Below, piece by piece: positions 45,871 to 57,140 of a DNA stretch of 64,000 bases; within the stretch, counting starts at the first letter, position 1; every line of letters starts with the position of its first letter. The notes below the pieces were generated by a model. It saw only the letters and a program-made list of their open reading frames with translations. It made no database searches and was not told the origin of the DNA. The translations under genes were made by a program, and so were the position numbers. The DNA is taken from NCBI GenBank assembly GCA_019054805.1, contig JAHQIY010000001.1, forward strand, positions 1,302,001 to 1,366,000. Reading direction: 5' to 3'. Origin of the DNA: Brachionus manjavacas (taxonomy: Eukaryota; Rotifera; Eurotatoria; Ploima; Brachionidae).

Positions 45871-46327
45871 ATCAGTCGAAAAGGTTTACAATCAAAAAAT
45901 CAATCGGAAAACTTTGGTGCAATCACAAATGGATTCAAACAAGAATTTTCATTAGACAAGCGAGTTACTTGCTGGGCACTTGTTAGACTTAACACTGACG
46001 ATAATCTCAAAATTTTCGATGAAAAACTCAAAGAAAGCATTTTCAATGACATATACTCCATTCAAGAATTATTTCGTGACGATTTTTTTTAAATCGCTTG
46101 TGAATTATTCGAAAAAAAATGGAAAGAGAAAGATACAAATGTTGATAAAGAATGTCATACTTGAATCTGAAGAAGATTCGGAAAAAGAACTTGAACAAGC
46201 TCCAACATCATCTAAAAGACACAAGTCGAATGATGCAATAGAGAATATTTGTAAAACCTGTCATGCCCCAATGAAGAAAAAAAGAGGTTTTTATTGCACA
46301 AATGGTTGTACTAAGAAAAAAAATTAA
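45871..46327 (+). mobile_element. Degenerate transposon-protein-like coding remnant
   Basis: From about 45893 a frame reads NQSENFGAITNGFKQEFSLD, then CWALVRLNTDDNLKIFDEKL up to a stop near 46088. A second frame continues with an acidic segment (ESEEDSEKELEQAPTSS) and a small cysteine motif CKTCHAPMKKKRGFYCTNGC before a stop. The combination resembles the C-terminal end of transposases with a zinc tail. The family was not identified. Confidence 0.35.
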
Positions 46328-46624
46328 ATTTTTGATAATTTTTTTTCATCTTTTTAATTTTTTTACTAAAAATATTTTTTTTAATTAATTAAATGGATTA
46401 ATTAATTTTTATTCGGTATTCTTACTATTTATATTATTTTTTAATAAAAAAATTGACACGAAATTAATATTATTGTTTATTTATATATTTATGAGTTTAT
46501 TACTATTTCTGTGGAATTTTTACTAAAAATATTGTGCAAAAAGTTTCGAAAAAATTTTGCACTTTAATTAATTAAATCTAAGTCTAATTCAATAAAAACT
46601 ATATCTATTCTAACAAAAAATTAT
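46328..46624. other. AT-rich spacer
   Basis: Nothing recognised. Confidence 0.5.
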
Positions 46625-47824
46625 CAAGTTGAGATGTTTAATATTTGTTTTGCATCTATTGTGTCTACTTCTCTGTCGAGTGAAAATGATTCAGCTAAAT
46701 TTATATTTGGCGGTTTTAAGGAATTAAAATCAAAAAATTTTATACTTACACCAGGTTTTTCATTTCATGAGTTTTCTATTGATGAAATCAAAAATCTCTG
46801 GACGAACTAGCTCACCAGGTTTTGTAGGTATTTATCCAAAAATCTTGACAAGTCTTCCTGACTTTTTCGTCCCTTTACTTCATTTACTTTTTATTTATTT
46901 AAAAAATAATTTGGGACAAAATCCCTTGGCTGTTTGGAATGAATATTAATTGTCCCTTTTAGCCACGTTAGCGTTAATTTTGAGATTTGTAAAAGTTATT
47001 TTTGATTTTTTAAAAAATTGAAAAAATTTACTTTTTAATGGCTGCTTAAAACTGAAAAGTATACCAGAAGACTGGAAATTAGCAATTCTTAATCCATTAT
47101 TAAAAAATAAAGGAGACAGATCAGAAATAAATAATTACAGTGCTATATCATTTTTGTCTCCGATAGAAAAAATGTTTGAAAGGTTATTAGCAAGTCAGAT
47201 TTCTATCTATTTTAAATCAAACGATATTTTCTTTAATGGTCAACATGGATTTAGACCTGGTCATTCATTTCAGACATTCAAGTGAAATTAGTCACGCTAA
47301 AGAAAAAAAAATACAACTCTATCATTAATTATCGATTTTAGAAAAGCTTTTGATGTGATGGACAATTTTGCTTTTAAAATTGTTTCACAATGGATTTGAT
47401 AATAATTCCTAATGTCTTCTATCGAATTATTTTACTAATAGATCACAAAAAGTTCGACTAGGGAATGAGACATCTAAACCGACTTCACTTAAGTTAAGTG
47501 TCCCGTAAGGTTCGGTATTTGGTCCACTTATTTTCTTCATTTTATAAATTATTTCACTTATCTATAAAGGTAAATTTAACATTAAAATTTTCGCTGATGA
47601 TCCGACTATAAGTCATTCAGATAAAGATTTGGAAAGCGCTTTAAATCAACTTTTCAACTACCATTAAGAGTCTTAATGATTGGCATTTTTTAACAAGATA
47701 GATTTATTATAGATATATAAAAAAAAGCCGCAACTAAGGCGATTATGGGGTTTGGATAATCATCATGGACATCCATCCCTTTTTAGCGTTTTACAAAAAT
47801 AAAAAAAAAAAAAAAAAAAAAAAA
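46625..47824 (+). mobile_element. Non-LTR retrotransposon RT with oligo(A) tail (dead)
   Basis: In several frames: FEFHEF/SFHEFSIDEIKN, SSPGFVGIYPKIL, IPEDWKLAILNPLLKNKGD, INNYSAISFLSPIEKMFERL, FFNGQHGFRPGHSF, SLIIDFRKAFDV, KLSVP-GSVFGPL, IKIFADDPTISHS and LESALNQLF: the full order of LINE reverse transcriptase blocks (ADD in place of YADD). A GC-richer 3' end (47730-47795) is followed by an A run at about 47801-47824. Many frameshifts and stops. Confidence 0.8.
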
Positions 47825-47939
47825 TTAAATTAATTACTACTAGATTTAACTCTTTTTTTATACAATTAATCATTATTTTTTTAATATCTTAACTTCTAAT
47901 AGTTTATTTAAAGTGTTTCTTCTTTCACAGCCAACAAGC

Positions 47940-48245
47940 ATTACTCACTTTCATTACTTCCACTTTTTTTCGATCTAACTTAGCATTCAGTTCCATACCA
48001 CTGAACACAAAATCAGTTCTCTAAGTATTTCATGAGTGGTTTCAAAATCTGTCAAGCGTTTAAAAAATTTAATTTTTATTTTTGTGTTCAATTCATCTAC
48101 TTTTTCTATGTTACATGCCCTGAGAAGATTGATACTTCTAGTAAGTTTTAGTAACAAAAACATGGATTTAATTATCGATGATTCAAGTGTTTGTAATGAT
48201 TTCTTTTGTTTCAAGTTCATTACCAAATTGTCAAGACCATAGTAT
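47940..48245 (-). mobile_element. Non-LTR retrotransposon C-terminal fragment
   Basis: Minus strand: LKQKKSLQTLESSIIKSMFL, LTRSINLLRACNIEKVDELN, KFFKRLTDFETTHEILRELI. This resembles the post-RT region of CR1-like ORF2 proteins. It abuts the oppositely oriented fragment at 48275. Confidence 0.6.
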
Positions 48246-48274
48246 AGTAGAGATAGATATTAATTGCTTTAATA

Positions 48275-48898
48275 AATTCTATGATCTTTTCGAATAAACG
48301 ATATAATTTTCGTGATAAGGTAAATATTTTTGGGAATGTTATACAAGTCGTAGATGAAATAAGTCTCTTGGGTTATAGGATTGATCAAAATCTAAATTTT
48401 TCAAAGCTTGTCTGTATTATATCATTAGCTGTAAAAAAATGTTTAGTATTAGTAGACTTTGTTTTGACTGCTTCTCTCAAAATTCGGTTTTGAAAAGATT
48501 TTTCAATTTTTCAATTATTTAAATTTAAATTTAAATTTGAAGTTGATAACTTAAATGATATTAATAATTTTCCAGAAAAATATGGGCTATTTGCTTTTCA
48601 GCATAGAATTCTTGATCGAATGTTATCTTTTGCTTACAAAACGCTATTTTTCCATAATTTGCCCGAAAATTAAAGAATGAAGTTAAATAAAAATGACTCA
48701 AGGAATTTAAAATACAATTTAAGGAATAGTGACAATCTGATTGAACCAATGTCTAAAACGGCTAATGGTGAAAAAACCTTTGAATATTTTTATACAAGAT
48801 TGATGAATAGCTTTGTGATCAAGAGATCAATGTTCAAGTTTGCAGCATTCAAGCTCTCTATCATTAATGATAACAAATTTGATTTTTACAGAATTTGA
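48275..48898 (+). mobile_element. Non-LTR retrotransposon 3' fragment
   Basis: Plus strand: FGNVIQVVDEISLLGYRID, NLNFSKLV, then YGLFAFQHRILDRML and NLKYNLRNSDNLIEPMSKT, NGEKTFEYFYTRLMNSF with a stop at 48898. The NLRN..FxPxSxT..GExTF..F..RL.N pattern is the usual C-terminus of this LINE group. Confidence 0.7.
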
Positions 48899-50487
48899 AA
48901 AAAATTCAAAAATTTAATTTAAATATTTCAATTTTTTACTTTATTAGAAAAAAATTTCTTTTTTTAACAAATTTAAAGATCTTTATTTTTAGCTTGTAAT
49001 AATTATTCTTTAAAATTAAATAAATGGCATGGGCACTAGCCTGTTGATCAACCTTGAAAGTAAAAGTAAATAAAAAAATATCTAATTTGGTTTAGTTTTT
49101 TTTGAGTCGCGTCTAGAACAAGAAATTGTCTTCTTTAAGTCATTGGAATTTTGAATTTCTTTGTCCGATTGTCTTTTAGAATCTGCAGTGTGATTTACAG
49201 AAGAAGATCAAAAAGTACTTTTGATTTTATCTTTAACTATTTTTCACTTTTTATCCTATCTATACCTTTATTAAATTTTAATTAATTTCGATGAGTTTTT
49301 AATTAAAGCAAATTTAAAAAATAGCGATAAATTGTATGCCATTAATTCTTATTTGACAGAAAAATATAAAAAAATATTTAAATTATAATAGCAAATGAAA
49401 TAAAATAATTTTTTAATAAAGAATATTTAATAACAATTTTGTCTAAAAATGGTTCCACCTATTGTCAATGGATGTCAAAAAAATGCTTTGTTAAAAATTA
49501 CAATAAATCTTTCTAAAAATATTCTACATCTTAAATTGATCCCATATTCATGAGTTTAGTCCACTTTACTTGTTTTTTTCTGAAATAAAAAATGGTTCAC
49601 TTTACCCTTTTCTTTACGCAAACCCGAATCATGAGCTACCGGTTAAAAAAAATATTTTTCAATAAAGAAAAAAAGCAAAAGTATTCTCAAAAAGAATTTC
49701 AAAATATTGATTTTCAATAGACGTGCAATCTATGAAAAAAATCAAAATTAAAATAAATAATTTTATTAAAATTTTTTTTGACTTTAAAATTTTGATTTGA
49801 AAATTGTCGTTTTTAACTTTTTTCAAATAAAAAGATAAAACTAAATCACATATTTCAAGTGTGTCTTGTGATCTTAGCTTTTTTATATTCGAGAAAAAAA
49901 TATTTTTAATTTAATTTTTCTTTTTTAATTATCTTATCTTCACATCAAAGTTACCTGTAATCAAACTAACTTAAGCATTTAGAAAAAATTGCTCTAGGAC
50001 AAAAAAATTACCAATATCAAATAAGATATGTAAATAAAATTTTTGTGAAATTTTACGTAACTTTACACCACTTTAAAACCACTGCGATTTAAACGAGAAA
50101 AAAATTTTCATAATTAAACTAGAAGAGTTGAAAAATTTAGATTCAAAGTCTGATATTTATAGCCAAAAATTATTCATCTTTTCTATTCTAATCAATATAA
50201 TTATCTGTAACATATTTTTGCTTTAAATAAATTATTGATTTTTGATCTAATTTTATTTTTATATTTTTATTTAAAAAAACATTGAAGTGTGACTTAAAAA
50301 ACATACGATTTCAAAAAAAAAAAAATTGATAACGAATGTGCATCCAAGCTCTGACATCACTTTAACTTAAAATTTATTATAAATTTCATATTGTCAGTCC
50401 CATTGCTAAACCACATTTTTGAAAAATTTTCTCTCATTTAAATTTCATAAAAAAGACGCTTTCTTTGTTTTTTAGATTTAGTGAAAA
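48899..50487. other. AT-rich DNA, ending in the ELOVL upstream region
   Basis: No gene, RNA or repeat supported between 48900 and 50330. A 3' splice site (TTTGTTTTTTAG) ends at 50475, 12 nt before the ELOVL start codon. Confidence 0.5.
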
Positions 50488-51481
50488 ATGAATGAGACTT
50501 TGATCCACAGATGGAACTCTATTTACCAAGACGCCTTGGCCAACACAGGTACTTGACTTGAATTAAAAAATTTCTTATTTAACCAACTTCCAAAGATCCG
50601 CGAACAAATAATTTGCCGCTTGTTTGGAACGACCCCAGACCGGTGCTTTATTTGATCGCAGCTTATCTCCTAATGGTCTTCTCGGGCAAGCGCATCATGA
50701 GCTATTTGCCCGAGATCAAGGTTCCCGCTTGGGTTCTTTTCATCTACAACTTTGGCCTAGTGCTTCTATCAGCATACATGTTCGAAGAAATAGTGGTCGG
50801 AGTCTACCAGTCAGGCTACAATTACGCGTGCGCTGAGATTAACAACAAACCAGCAGAGACCAAGGTTTCAAAAGCTCTATGGTGGTACTTTTTCTCAAAA
50901 GCAATTGAGCTATTGGACACATTTTGGATGATAGTCAGAAAAAGATTTAACCAAGTGACTTTTTTGCACGTATTCCATCACTCGACCATGGTAAGTAGCA
51001 AAGAGCTTTTTTTGCTGTCTTAATGTTTAATTTTCAGTTGATGATTTGGTGGGTTGTGATAAGCTGGATCCCGGCCGGACAGGCCTACTTTGGCGCTGCT
51101 CTTAATTGTGTGGTACACGTCTTCATGTACACTTACTATGCTTTTTCGGTCATACCCAGTCTAAAGGATAAGCTTTGGTGGAAAAAGTACATAACCACAT
51201 TTCAGCTGGTCCAGTTTGTGATCACTTTCAGTCACACTTTGAACGGAATGTATTTGACCATGAGCGGCAAATGCTCGTTTCCAATGTGGGGTCAAATATT
51301 GCTCTCTTCCTACATGGTCATCATGTTAGTCCTATTCACCAATTTCTATGTTCAAGAGTATATAAAAAAAACCAATGATGCCAAGCGTAGGAAAAATCAT
51401 AAAGATTTGAACAATAATTTTGTCAAAACGGACAAGAAAAAATTTTTGGAAAATAAGCAAAAAGCAAAAAAAGTTGAATAG
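50488..51481 (+). CDS. ELOVL: Very-long-chain fatty acid elongase (ELOVL4/7/1-like)
   Basis: ER-membrane condensing enzyme that joins malonyl-CoA to long acyl-CoAs, the rate-limiting step of chain elongation. Exons 50488-50548, 50596-50990 and 51038-51481 (introns both 47 bp) join in phase to 299 aa. Features: NNLPLVWNDPRPVL near the start, about seven hydrophobic segments, KAIELLDTFWMIVRKR (about 122-137), the catalytic HVFHH box (145-149), YFGAALNCVVHVFMYTYYAF, KYITTFQLVQFVI, and a C-terminal KKVE, a KKxx ER-retrieval signal. Length matches the family. LMIWW after the His box points to the ELOVL1/4/7 group rather than ELOVL6. AATAAA at 51513-51518. Confidence 0.95.
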
Positions 51482-51547
51482 ATAAAATCAATTTTTAGAC
51501 TAGCTTTAATTCAATAAATTTTTAAAATTAAATCTTTTTTTTTATTT

Positions 51548-51960
51548 TTAATTAAATCTATAGAAGCATTTTAAATGAAAAGTTCCGCTATTATCTTCTT
51601 TCCTAGGCCCAAGGAGCACAGGTCTATCTTTACTTTTCATTACATCCGGATTGAGCACCCTCATGCGAATTGTTTGAGGCACTGGACGAGCTTTTTTTAA
51701 ACATTTAAAAATTGATGAATTTTTTGTCTTAATTTTACCATCCGGAAGAACCTGTGGTTTTAGATCAGCGGGCAGACGAGGAATAGCTGGTATTCTTATT
51801 GTGACAGCACTTTCGGTCACAGGAGATAAAACTAGTTTACGAGTAACATTTTCTATTTTCAAAATATTTTTAATAAAATTATTTTTAAAACTTAATTAAT
51901 TAATGTTTAATTACCGCAATTAATTGTCAATACTAGAAATAAAATTGCAAGTTGAATCAT
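51548..51960 (-). CDS. Small secreted protein of unknown function
   Basis: Exon 51960-51915 encodes MIQLAILFLVLTINC, a clear signal peptide. A 62-bp intron (phase 1) leads to exon 51852-51548; total 116 aa. The mature part is basic and Pro/Val-rich (SAVTIRIPAIPRLPADLKPQ, RMRVLNPDVM) with two cysteines (KCLKK, KCFYRF) and possible N-glycosylation sites NVT and NSS. A 3' splice site (TTTATCTTTTAG) lies 21 nt before the ATG. No family recognised. It converges on ELOVL with only 66 bp between stop codons. Confidence 0.65.
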
Positions 51961-52595
51961 TTTATGTCACAAAAAACTCTAAAAGATAAATATTTATATC
52001 CACTGCATACCTATTTTAATTTAGATTAAATATTCAAAATATTCAAGTCCTAGTTTGTCCAACATGGATATTTTTATTTTATTTAATTAGTTTAATCATT
52101 AATTAAAGCCAGGTCAGTGAAATAACTAAACATTGAATATAAAAAAATTTTATTTAGAAAAAAAAAAGACAGATTTTTTTTATTTAACTGATGAGGTTAA
52201 ATATTTTTTGGAAGAAAATAAACATTTTAATTAAGTTCAATAATTAAGTAAAGAAATTTTTTCTTTAATATTTAAAAATATTATAAAATATGAATTTTTG
52301 AGGGTTTTATAAAATGCAGTTTTAGAATTTGAGGCTGAAATTCCATCCATTTTTTTACTAGCGGAGATTTAAATAAATTTTTTTTTTAAGTCTTAAATTT
52401 ATAAGAATTAGATCAAATAATTAAGCTTAAAATTTAAAAAAGAAAAATTGAATTCAGTTGATTTAAAAATAAAAGGTTCAAAGTTTAGAATATTTTTTCT
52501 AAAACAAATCTAAAAACTTGATAATCATAAAATCATAATTTTTTATTTATTTAAAACTTTCATCACACAGATTTAGAGCAGAACTTGGCTATATA
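51961..52595. other. AT-rich intergenic DNA
   Basis: Upstream region of the small secreted-protein gene and of the tRNA gene. No other feature supported. Confidence 0.5.
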
Positions 52596-52667
52596 TCCGT
52601 GATAGTATAGTGGTGAGTATCCCCGCCTGTCACGCGGGAGACCGGGGTTCAATTCCCCGTCACGGAG
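52596..52667 (+). tRNA. tRNA-Asp (GTC)
   Basis: 72-nt cloverleaf without intron. Acceptor stem TCCGTGA pairs with TCACGGA, discriminator G. D-arm region AGTATAGTGGTGAGTATC is the standard eukaryotic tRNA-Asp form, anticodon loop CCTGTCAC gives GTC, and the T-arm CGGGGTTCAATTCCCCG contains the B box GGTTCAATTCC. Eight T residues (52668-52675) follow as a Pol III terminator. Confidence 0.98.
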
Positions 52668-52755
52668 TTTTTTTTGCTCAAAACTTTCTAATTAAAAAAA
52701 AAAAAAAATTTTAAATTTATTAAATTAATAAAACAAAAATTTCATTTTTTAAAAG

Positions 52756-53574
52756 TTAATTATTTTTTTCATCCGATGCTTGGCTCAGAATTTTGTCACC
52801 TTGCTTCAATTTTTGTTGTAGCTGCATGGCCTGAGCACGTTTTTTCTCCTCTTCTTTTTTCTTAGCTTTTTCGATGACTTTTCTCTCTTCCTGGAATTTT
52901 TTGACCATCTCCTGGATCCTGGGGTCCCTCATGTCCACCTCATAGCCGTAAAACTCTCTCGCTTGGTCCAACACATCCTGTTTCTTGGCCTCTTTTTCTT
53001 TTTCCAATTTTTCTCGTTTAAGAATGCGCTGATAAAACGAGTCTATGGTGGCAGGCATTTTTTTCAGAGTATCATCAGTATCTTTGACCAATTTTTCGTA
53101 TGAGCTCAACTGTTGGCTCTTACGCTCGATCAAAGTGTTTATCTTTTGTTCCAGAGTTAAATCGTACTCTTTTTCTTCATTGATTATTTGTTGCAATTGG
53201 TCACGTGATGGCCAAGCGAGACCCACCTCAATGCCGGACTCTTTTCCGAACTTGGCGTACAATTTTCGAAAATAATTGTCTGATTTTAAAAAATTGGCTT
53301 CAGGGTCCGAGTATGTTGGAAATATTTTTTTGTATTTGTTATAAGCGGTAATGCGTGAAAACCGACTTACGTTTCTTTTTGATTCGATGTAGTTCCGGTA
53401 TTTTTCATCACGTTCCATGGCCTCTTCGGCCTCCGGAATATTGGGTCCGAACTCAGACAAAGTTTCCTCATTTGAATCATCAGTTTTAAAGTCCACTTCT
53501 TTGGAAGATGTATTCTCGTATCGTTTCAGTGACAGAAGACAGCCTTGTTTTAGTCGTATGGGTCGGAGAAACAT
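52756..53574 (-). CDS. GADD45GIP1: Mitochondrial large ribosomal subunit protein mL64 (CRIF1/GADD45GIP1)
   Basis: Component of the mitochondrial large subunit near the polypeptide exit tunnel, needed for membrane insertion of OXPHOS subunits. 272 aa from the Met at 53574, which gives a basic, Ser/Leu-rich presequence (MFLRPIRLKQG, CLLSLKRYENTSS); an in-frame Met at 53613 would add 13 lysine-rich residues and is less likely. Family signature: FRKLYAKFGKESGIEVGLAW (about 100-119) then PSRDQLQQIINEEKEYD, matching YGRYGxASGVxPxxLWPSxEQL. KKMPATIDSF and AREFYGYEVDMRDPRIQEM follow, then a long charged helix to the C-terminus. Single exon. It lies 88 bp from the tRNA gene. Confidence 0.88.
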   Translation of the reverse strand: MFLRPIRLKQGCLLSLKRYENTSSKEVDFKTDDSNEETLSEFGPNIPEAEEAMERDEKYRNYIESKRNVSRFSRITAYNKYKKIFPTYSDPEANFLKSDNYFRKLYAKFGKESGIEVGLAWPSRDQLQQIINEEKEYDLTLEQKINTLIERKSQQLSSYEKLVKDTDDTLKKMPATIDSFYQRILKREKLEKEKEAKKQDVLDQAREFYGYEVDMRDPRIQEMVKKFQEERKVIEKAKKKEEEKKRAQAMQLQQKLKQGDKILSQASDEKNN

Positions 53575-53747
53575 TTTGAAGATTTTATTTAAATTTTTTT
53601 TTTTAAATTGCATTTTAAATTATCAAAAGCTTTGTTACAAAATAAAAAGCAAATATAACTTGACTTTTACTGATCAAAACAAACAAGCAAATAGAGGGTT
53701 GAATATTTTCTAATAATATCCAATTTTATTAAATTAATAATTAATGA

Positions 53748-54012
53748 TCTTCGGTGGATAGCCGTAATTTTGGGAAGCACTGAAGTTAAGGCATTCTCTC
53801 TTAAATGGAGAATGCCGCTTGGTTTGTGGTTCCAAGCTAAGTCTAAATAGTTGCCGAGTTCGCAGCCAAATTAAAAGTGCTCGGATAAGTGGCGCTGTTT
53901 ATGATGAACGTCCCACGTGCTTCCTAGGGGAAAACGCTGTCATAACTATGCCGTGTGCCGGTCCCAAGCCCGGATTAAAAAATAGGAGGGCGACAGAACA
54001 TAAAATTAATTG
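53748..54012. other. Unidentified GC-rich structured island
   Basis: About 265 bp of high-complexity, GC-richer sequence in AT-rich DNA. It contains a perfect 9-bp hairpin (GGCATTCTC at about 53791, GAGAATGCC), and later GTGCCGGTCCCAAGCCCGG followed by an A-rich part. A 64-codon open frame (53819-54013) exists but has no domain. It may be the structured 5' or 3' part of a retroelement, a SINE or a non-coding RNA. No hammerhead core (CTGANGA/GAAA) was found on either strand. Confidence 0.4.
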
Positions 54013-54992
54013 ATTTGAAGCAAAATTTTTATGTTTTTCTATGTTTCCTGGACCGTGGCTGTTTCTGAATAACTAAAGAGTTTATTTGAATAAAAAGAGA
54101 AGATAAATAATTATCAGGCAACTTAATATTATCTGTGAAAATTCATTATTTGATTAATACTTAAAATTAAAAATTAATAGTTGAAATCTCTTACAGGACA
54201 AACTTACTCGAAAAATTTAAAAAACATTTATTTTCTACTTTTTTTATTAATGAAAAAATAACTTACTTTTTTATGGACACTAGTGATTTGATCTTAAATA
54301 AAATTACTATTTGATCGGCCATAATTAATAAGAATTTTTACCAAAATCTAAATTTTCTTTTTTTGATGAACTTAAATTTCGGAAATTTTTTTTTTTTTTT
54401 AATGATAAAAAATTTTATCTTATAATTATTTTTGAGTATTAAAATAATTTTACGTGTACGTTTACGTGTTTACGAATAAAATCATGTAAAAACCTTAGAT
54501 TAAATAATGATTGTTAATTTACACATCAATTTTATCAAAATAAAAAATGCTTTAGATTTTCTTTATTTAAATATTTATTGAAGTTGATAATCAGATTTAA
54601 ATTTCAATCAAATATTTATGGTTTCAAAAAAAAACGCGTATAATATATTAAAAAAACAAAAAAAATATTTTCTAGAACATAAATACCGATGTTAGTGTCA
54701 ATTGTACAATTCTTTGATAGCTAATTTGATCTAATTGAAACAAATATGTATCTAAAAAAAACTTTTTACTACAATAATTAATTTAAGACCTTCTAAAGCC
54801 GATTCCGACAAGATGAGTTTATTGGTGTTATACATAAAGGAAATTATTGAGCTAGATAATATTCACGATTCAAAAAATGTCTTTAATCGAAGAAATCACA
54901 ATTTATTCATCTAACAATTCTCTAAAACTTTTACTAAAATTTAATTATTTTAAATTTTATTTTAAGAACTTTGTCATATCAAAGAATTAGCA
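54013..54992. other. AT-rich DNA, nothing recognised
   Basis: No supported feature. Confidence 0.5.
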
Positions 54993-55220
54993 ATGAACAT
55001 TCCACTTGAAAGAAAGCGTCGTCCAGGTCGCCTTAAAGCTACAACCAACGCCTTAACTCGTCAGTCAAATGAAACTCAAAATGTAAATGATTTTGGTATC
55101 AGCGTATATGAAGAATCAAATTCGGACGATCCGCCTGTACAAGAGCCAAAAATATCAAAAAAAATTCGTCTTGAAGAGACCCCAATCGTTACTCCACAGC
55201 CCCAAGTTAAAAAAAAGTAA
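54993..55220 (+). mobile_element. C-terminal tail of a MULE-like transposase
   Basis: 75 codons: IPLERKRRPGRLKATTNALT, RQSNETQNVND, an acidic middle (YEESNSDDPP) and a basic end (PQVKKK). The pattern RKRRPGRxKxxxxALxRQ is typical of the region after the SWIM zinc finger in MULE transposases; a similar tail lies at 18690-18990. No transposase core is present. Confidence 0.4.
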
Positions 55221-56309
55221 TTTTCCATATTGATAACATAATGTCCTTAGTTCAGTTTGTTTTTTATTTCAATATTGATAACATAATTAATAATTACATG
55301 CCTTAAAAAAATGTTTTATTAATCAAATTCTTGTTAATAAAAATAAGAAATTATATTTTAAAATTTAAATAAAAATTGTTTTTTATATATGATTTATATT
55401 CAAATTTAGACTACATTTACATTAAAAAACATTATACCATTATATCAATAAATATGTTGATTGCATGAATGAATTTGATAAAACTGATGATTTCATAAAA
55501 AGTGATTAATTATTTTTTAAACAAATTGTTGCTGTTGAAAAAGAAGAAAGATCGCAGAAATTAGAAAAAACTCCTTTAGTATCAAATATTCCATCACCAC
55601 CATTAATTGTGAATTAACCAACTTTAACAATAAACACTACCGGAATACCAATCTTTCACTTTTTCAAATGAACAATACTGTGAAGTAAATTACATGAATT
55701 TTGACTCGATTTAATAAAAACTTATCCAAATATTGTGCCTCAAAGTATCTGAGTATTAATTTCTGGCCAAATACCTAGTCAAAAAAATGAATTATCAACA
55801 AATTTCTCAAAATACATAATTAAATAAAATAAAATTAAATTGGTTTTGTAAAGAATTTAAAAATTTTTTATAGTTGATTGCGCACTAAAACCAAATTTTA
55901 TTTAAAAAAAGGATGCATATTTGCCCATCATATCAATAATTAAATTTTCATATAGATAATTGGATTAATGATTACAATTTATTAAAAATTTAATTATTAA
56001 TTTTAATTTTAACTATTAGTTCACTAATCTAAAATTTACCCGAATTCCTAAACCAGGGCTCTGCCCCGAACACCGTTTAATTTTTATATAACAATCAATT
56101 TCTTTTTATTTGACGATTTAATCATCGATATAACGACTTAATATTTTACCTTTAAAAATAATTAAAATTTTTTATAATTTAAGTGCCGGTAATTGAAAAA
56201 GAAATTAATTTAATTAATAATAAAAAATTATTTTAATTTTTTTTCGGAATTGCATCCACTTTTTATTCAAATAATATGATTTAATGCATTATTTAATCTC
56301 AAAGATTCA
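55221..56309. other. AT-rich DNA with a short GC island
   Basis: A short island at about 56055-56080 (CCAGGGCTCTGCCCCGAACA) includes a small inverted repeat (GGGC TCT GCCC). Otherwise nothing. Confidence 0.4.
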
Positions 56310-56765
56310 TAAATGGAGCAGGCTCTACAAGAAATAGCTAACTTAAAACTAAAAAAACAAATTAATTTCGAAAAACAACATGGTTTTTACCTAACAGATC
56401 ATACACAAAAAATATATTAGAGTTTATTGATAAAGCAACTTCTGAATACGCAAAAGTAAAAAATGTTGGCATTGTGTATACTAACTTCTCAAAGGCTTTT
56501 GGTAAAGTTCCTCATGGGAAACTGATAACAAAATTTGAATCATATGGGATAGTGGTCAGCTTCTAAGATAAATTGAGTTGTTTCTGATTTGTAGGGTACA
56601 AAGAGTTGTTTTACAGTATTATGAGTTTGTATGGTTCAATGACGCATCCAACTGGGAGGAAGTTACAAATGGAAGAGAAAGGAAAAAGTCGATCATTCTT
56701 TATCAAAACAAAATATTACTCATTTCTTAGATTAGATAGTAGAAGAAAAAGGCTTTTTAGAAAAT
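56310..56765 (+). mobile_element. Non-LTR retrotransposon RT fragment (dead)
   Basis: In broken frames: KKQINFEKQHGFYLTDHTQK, LEFIDKATSEYAKVKNVGIV, YTNFSKAFGKVPHGKLITKF. QHGF and FSKAFxxVxHxxLxxKL are RT blocks 2 and 3 of LINE ORF2. It ends in a lysine-rich frame without known motifs. Confidence 0.6.
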
Positions 56766-57046
56766 TTTTAGAATAAAGATTTCTATAAAAATCAATTTAA
56801 TAAAATTTTATAAAAAAGATTCATTTTTTATTTTAAAAAAAATGAACATTCAACGTTTAAATATAAAAAACAAAGATCAAAAGTTTTTCGCACCATGATC
56901 TTGCACCAAGAACAGGGTTAACGAAATATTTTCATTTTATTATAATCTAATCATTATATTTTCTTGATTAAAATTAAAATTATTAATTAAAATTTAATAT
57001 ATAATAATTAAAAATAAATAAGTAAATAAAGCTTTAATAAAAATAA

Positions 57047-57140
57047 TCTTTCATCTATTCGATGGCCCTTTTCATGAGCTTGGCGAAATCAATCAAGTCT
57101 TTTAAAAAAGTTGCCATATCCTTAATTAATCGTTCTTGTG
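57047..57140 (-). other. Possible orphan coding exon
   Basis: On the minus strand an AG acceptor (CCTCACACAAG) is followed by a frame ERLIKDMATFLKDLIDFAKL and MKRAIE with a stop. Composition is like the true exons in this window. No partner exon could be joined in phase upstream, and no family is recognised. It may be the last exon of a small gene or chance. Confidence 0.2.

Noticed and set aside
53748..54012. Hammerhead or retrozyme ribozyme in the GC-rich island
   Set aside because: The conserved CTGANGA and GAAA core is not present on either strand.
53819..54013. 64-codon frame as a small protein gene
   Set aside because: No codon bias or motif; the conserved-looking feature is the nucleotide structure, not the frame.
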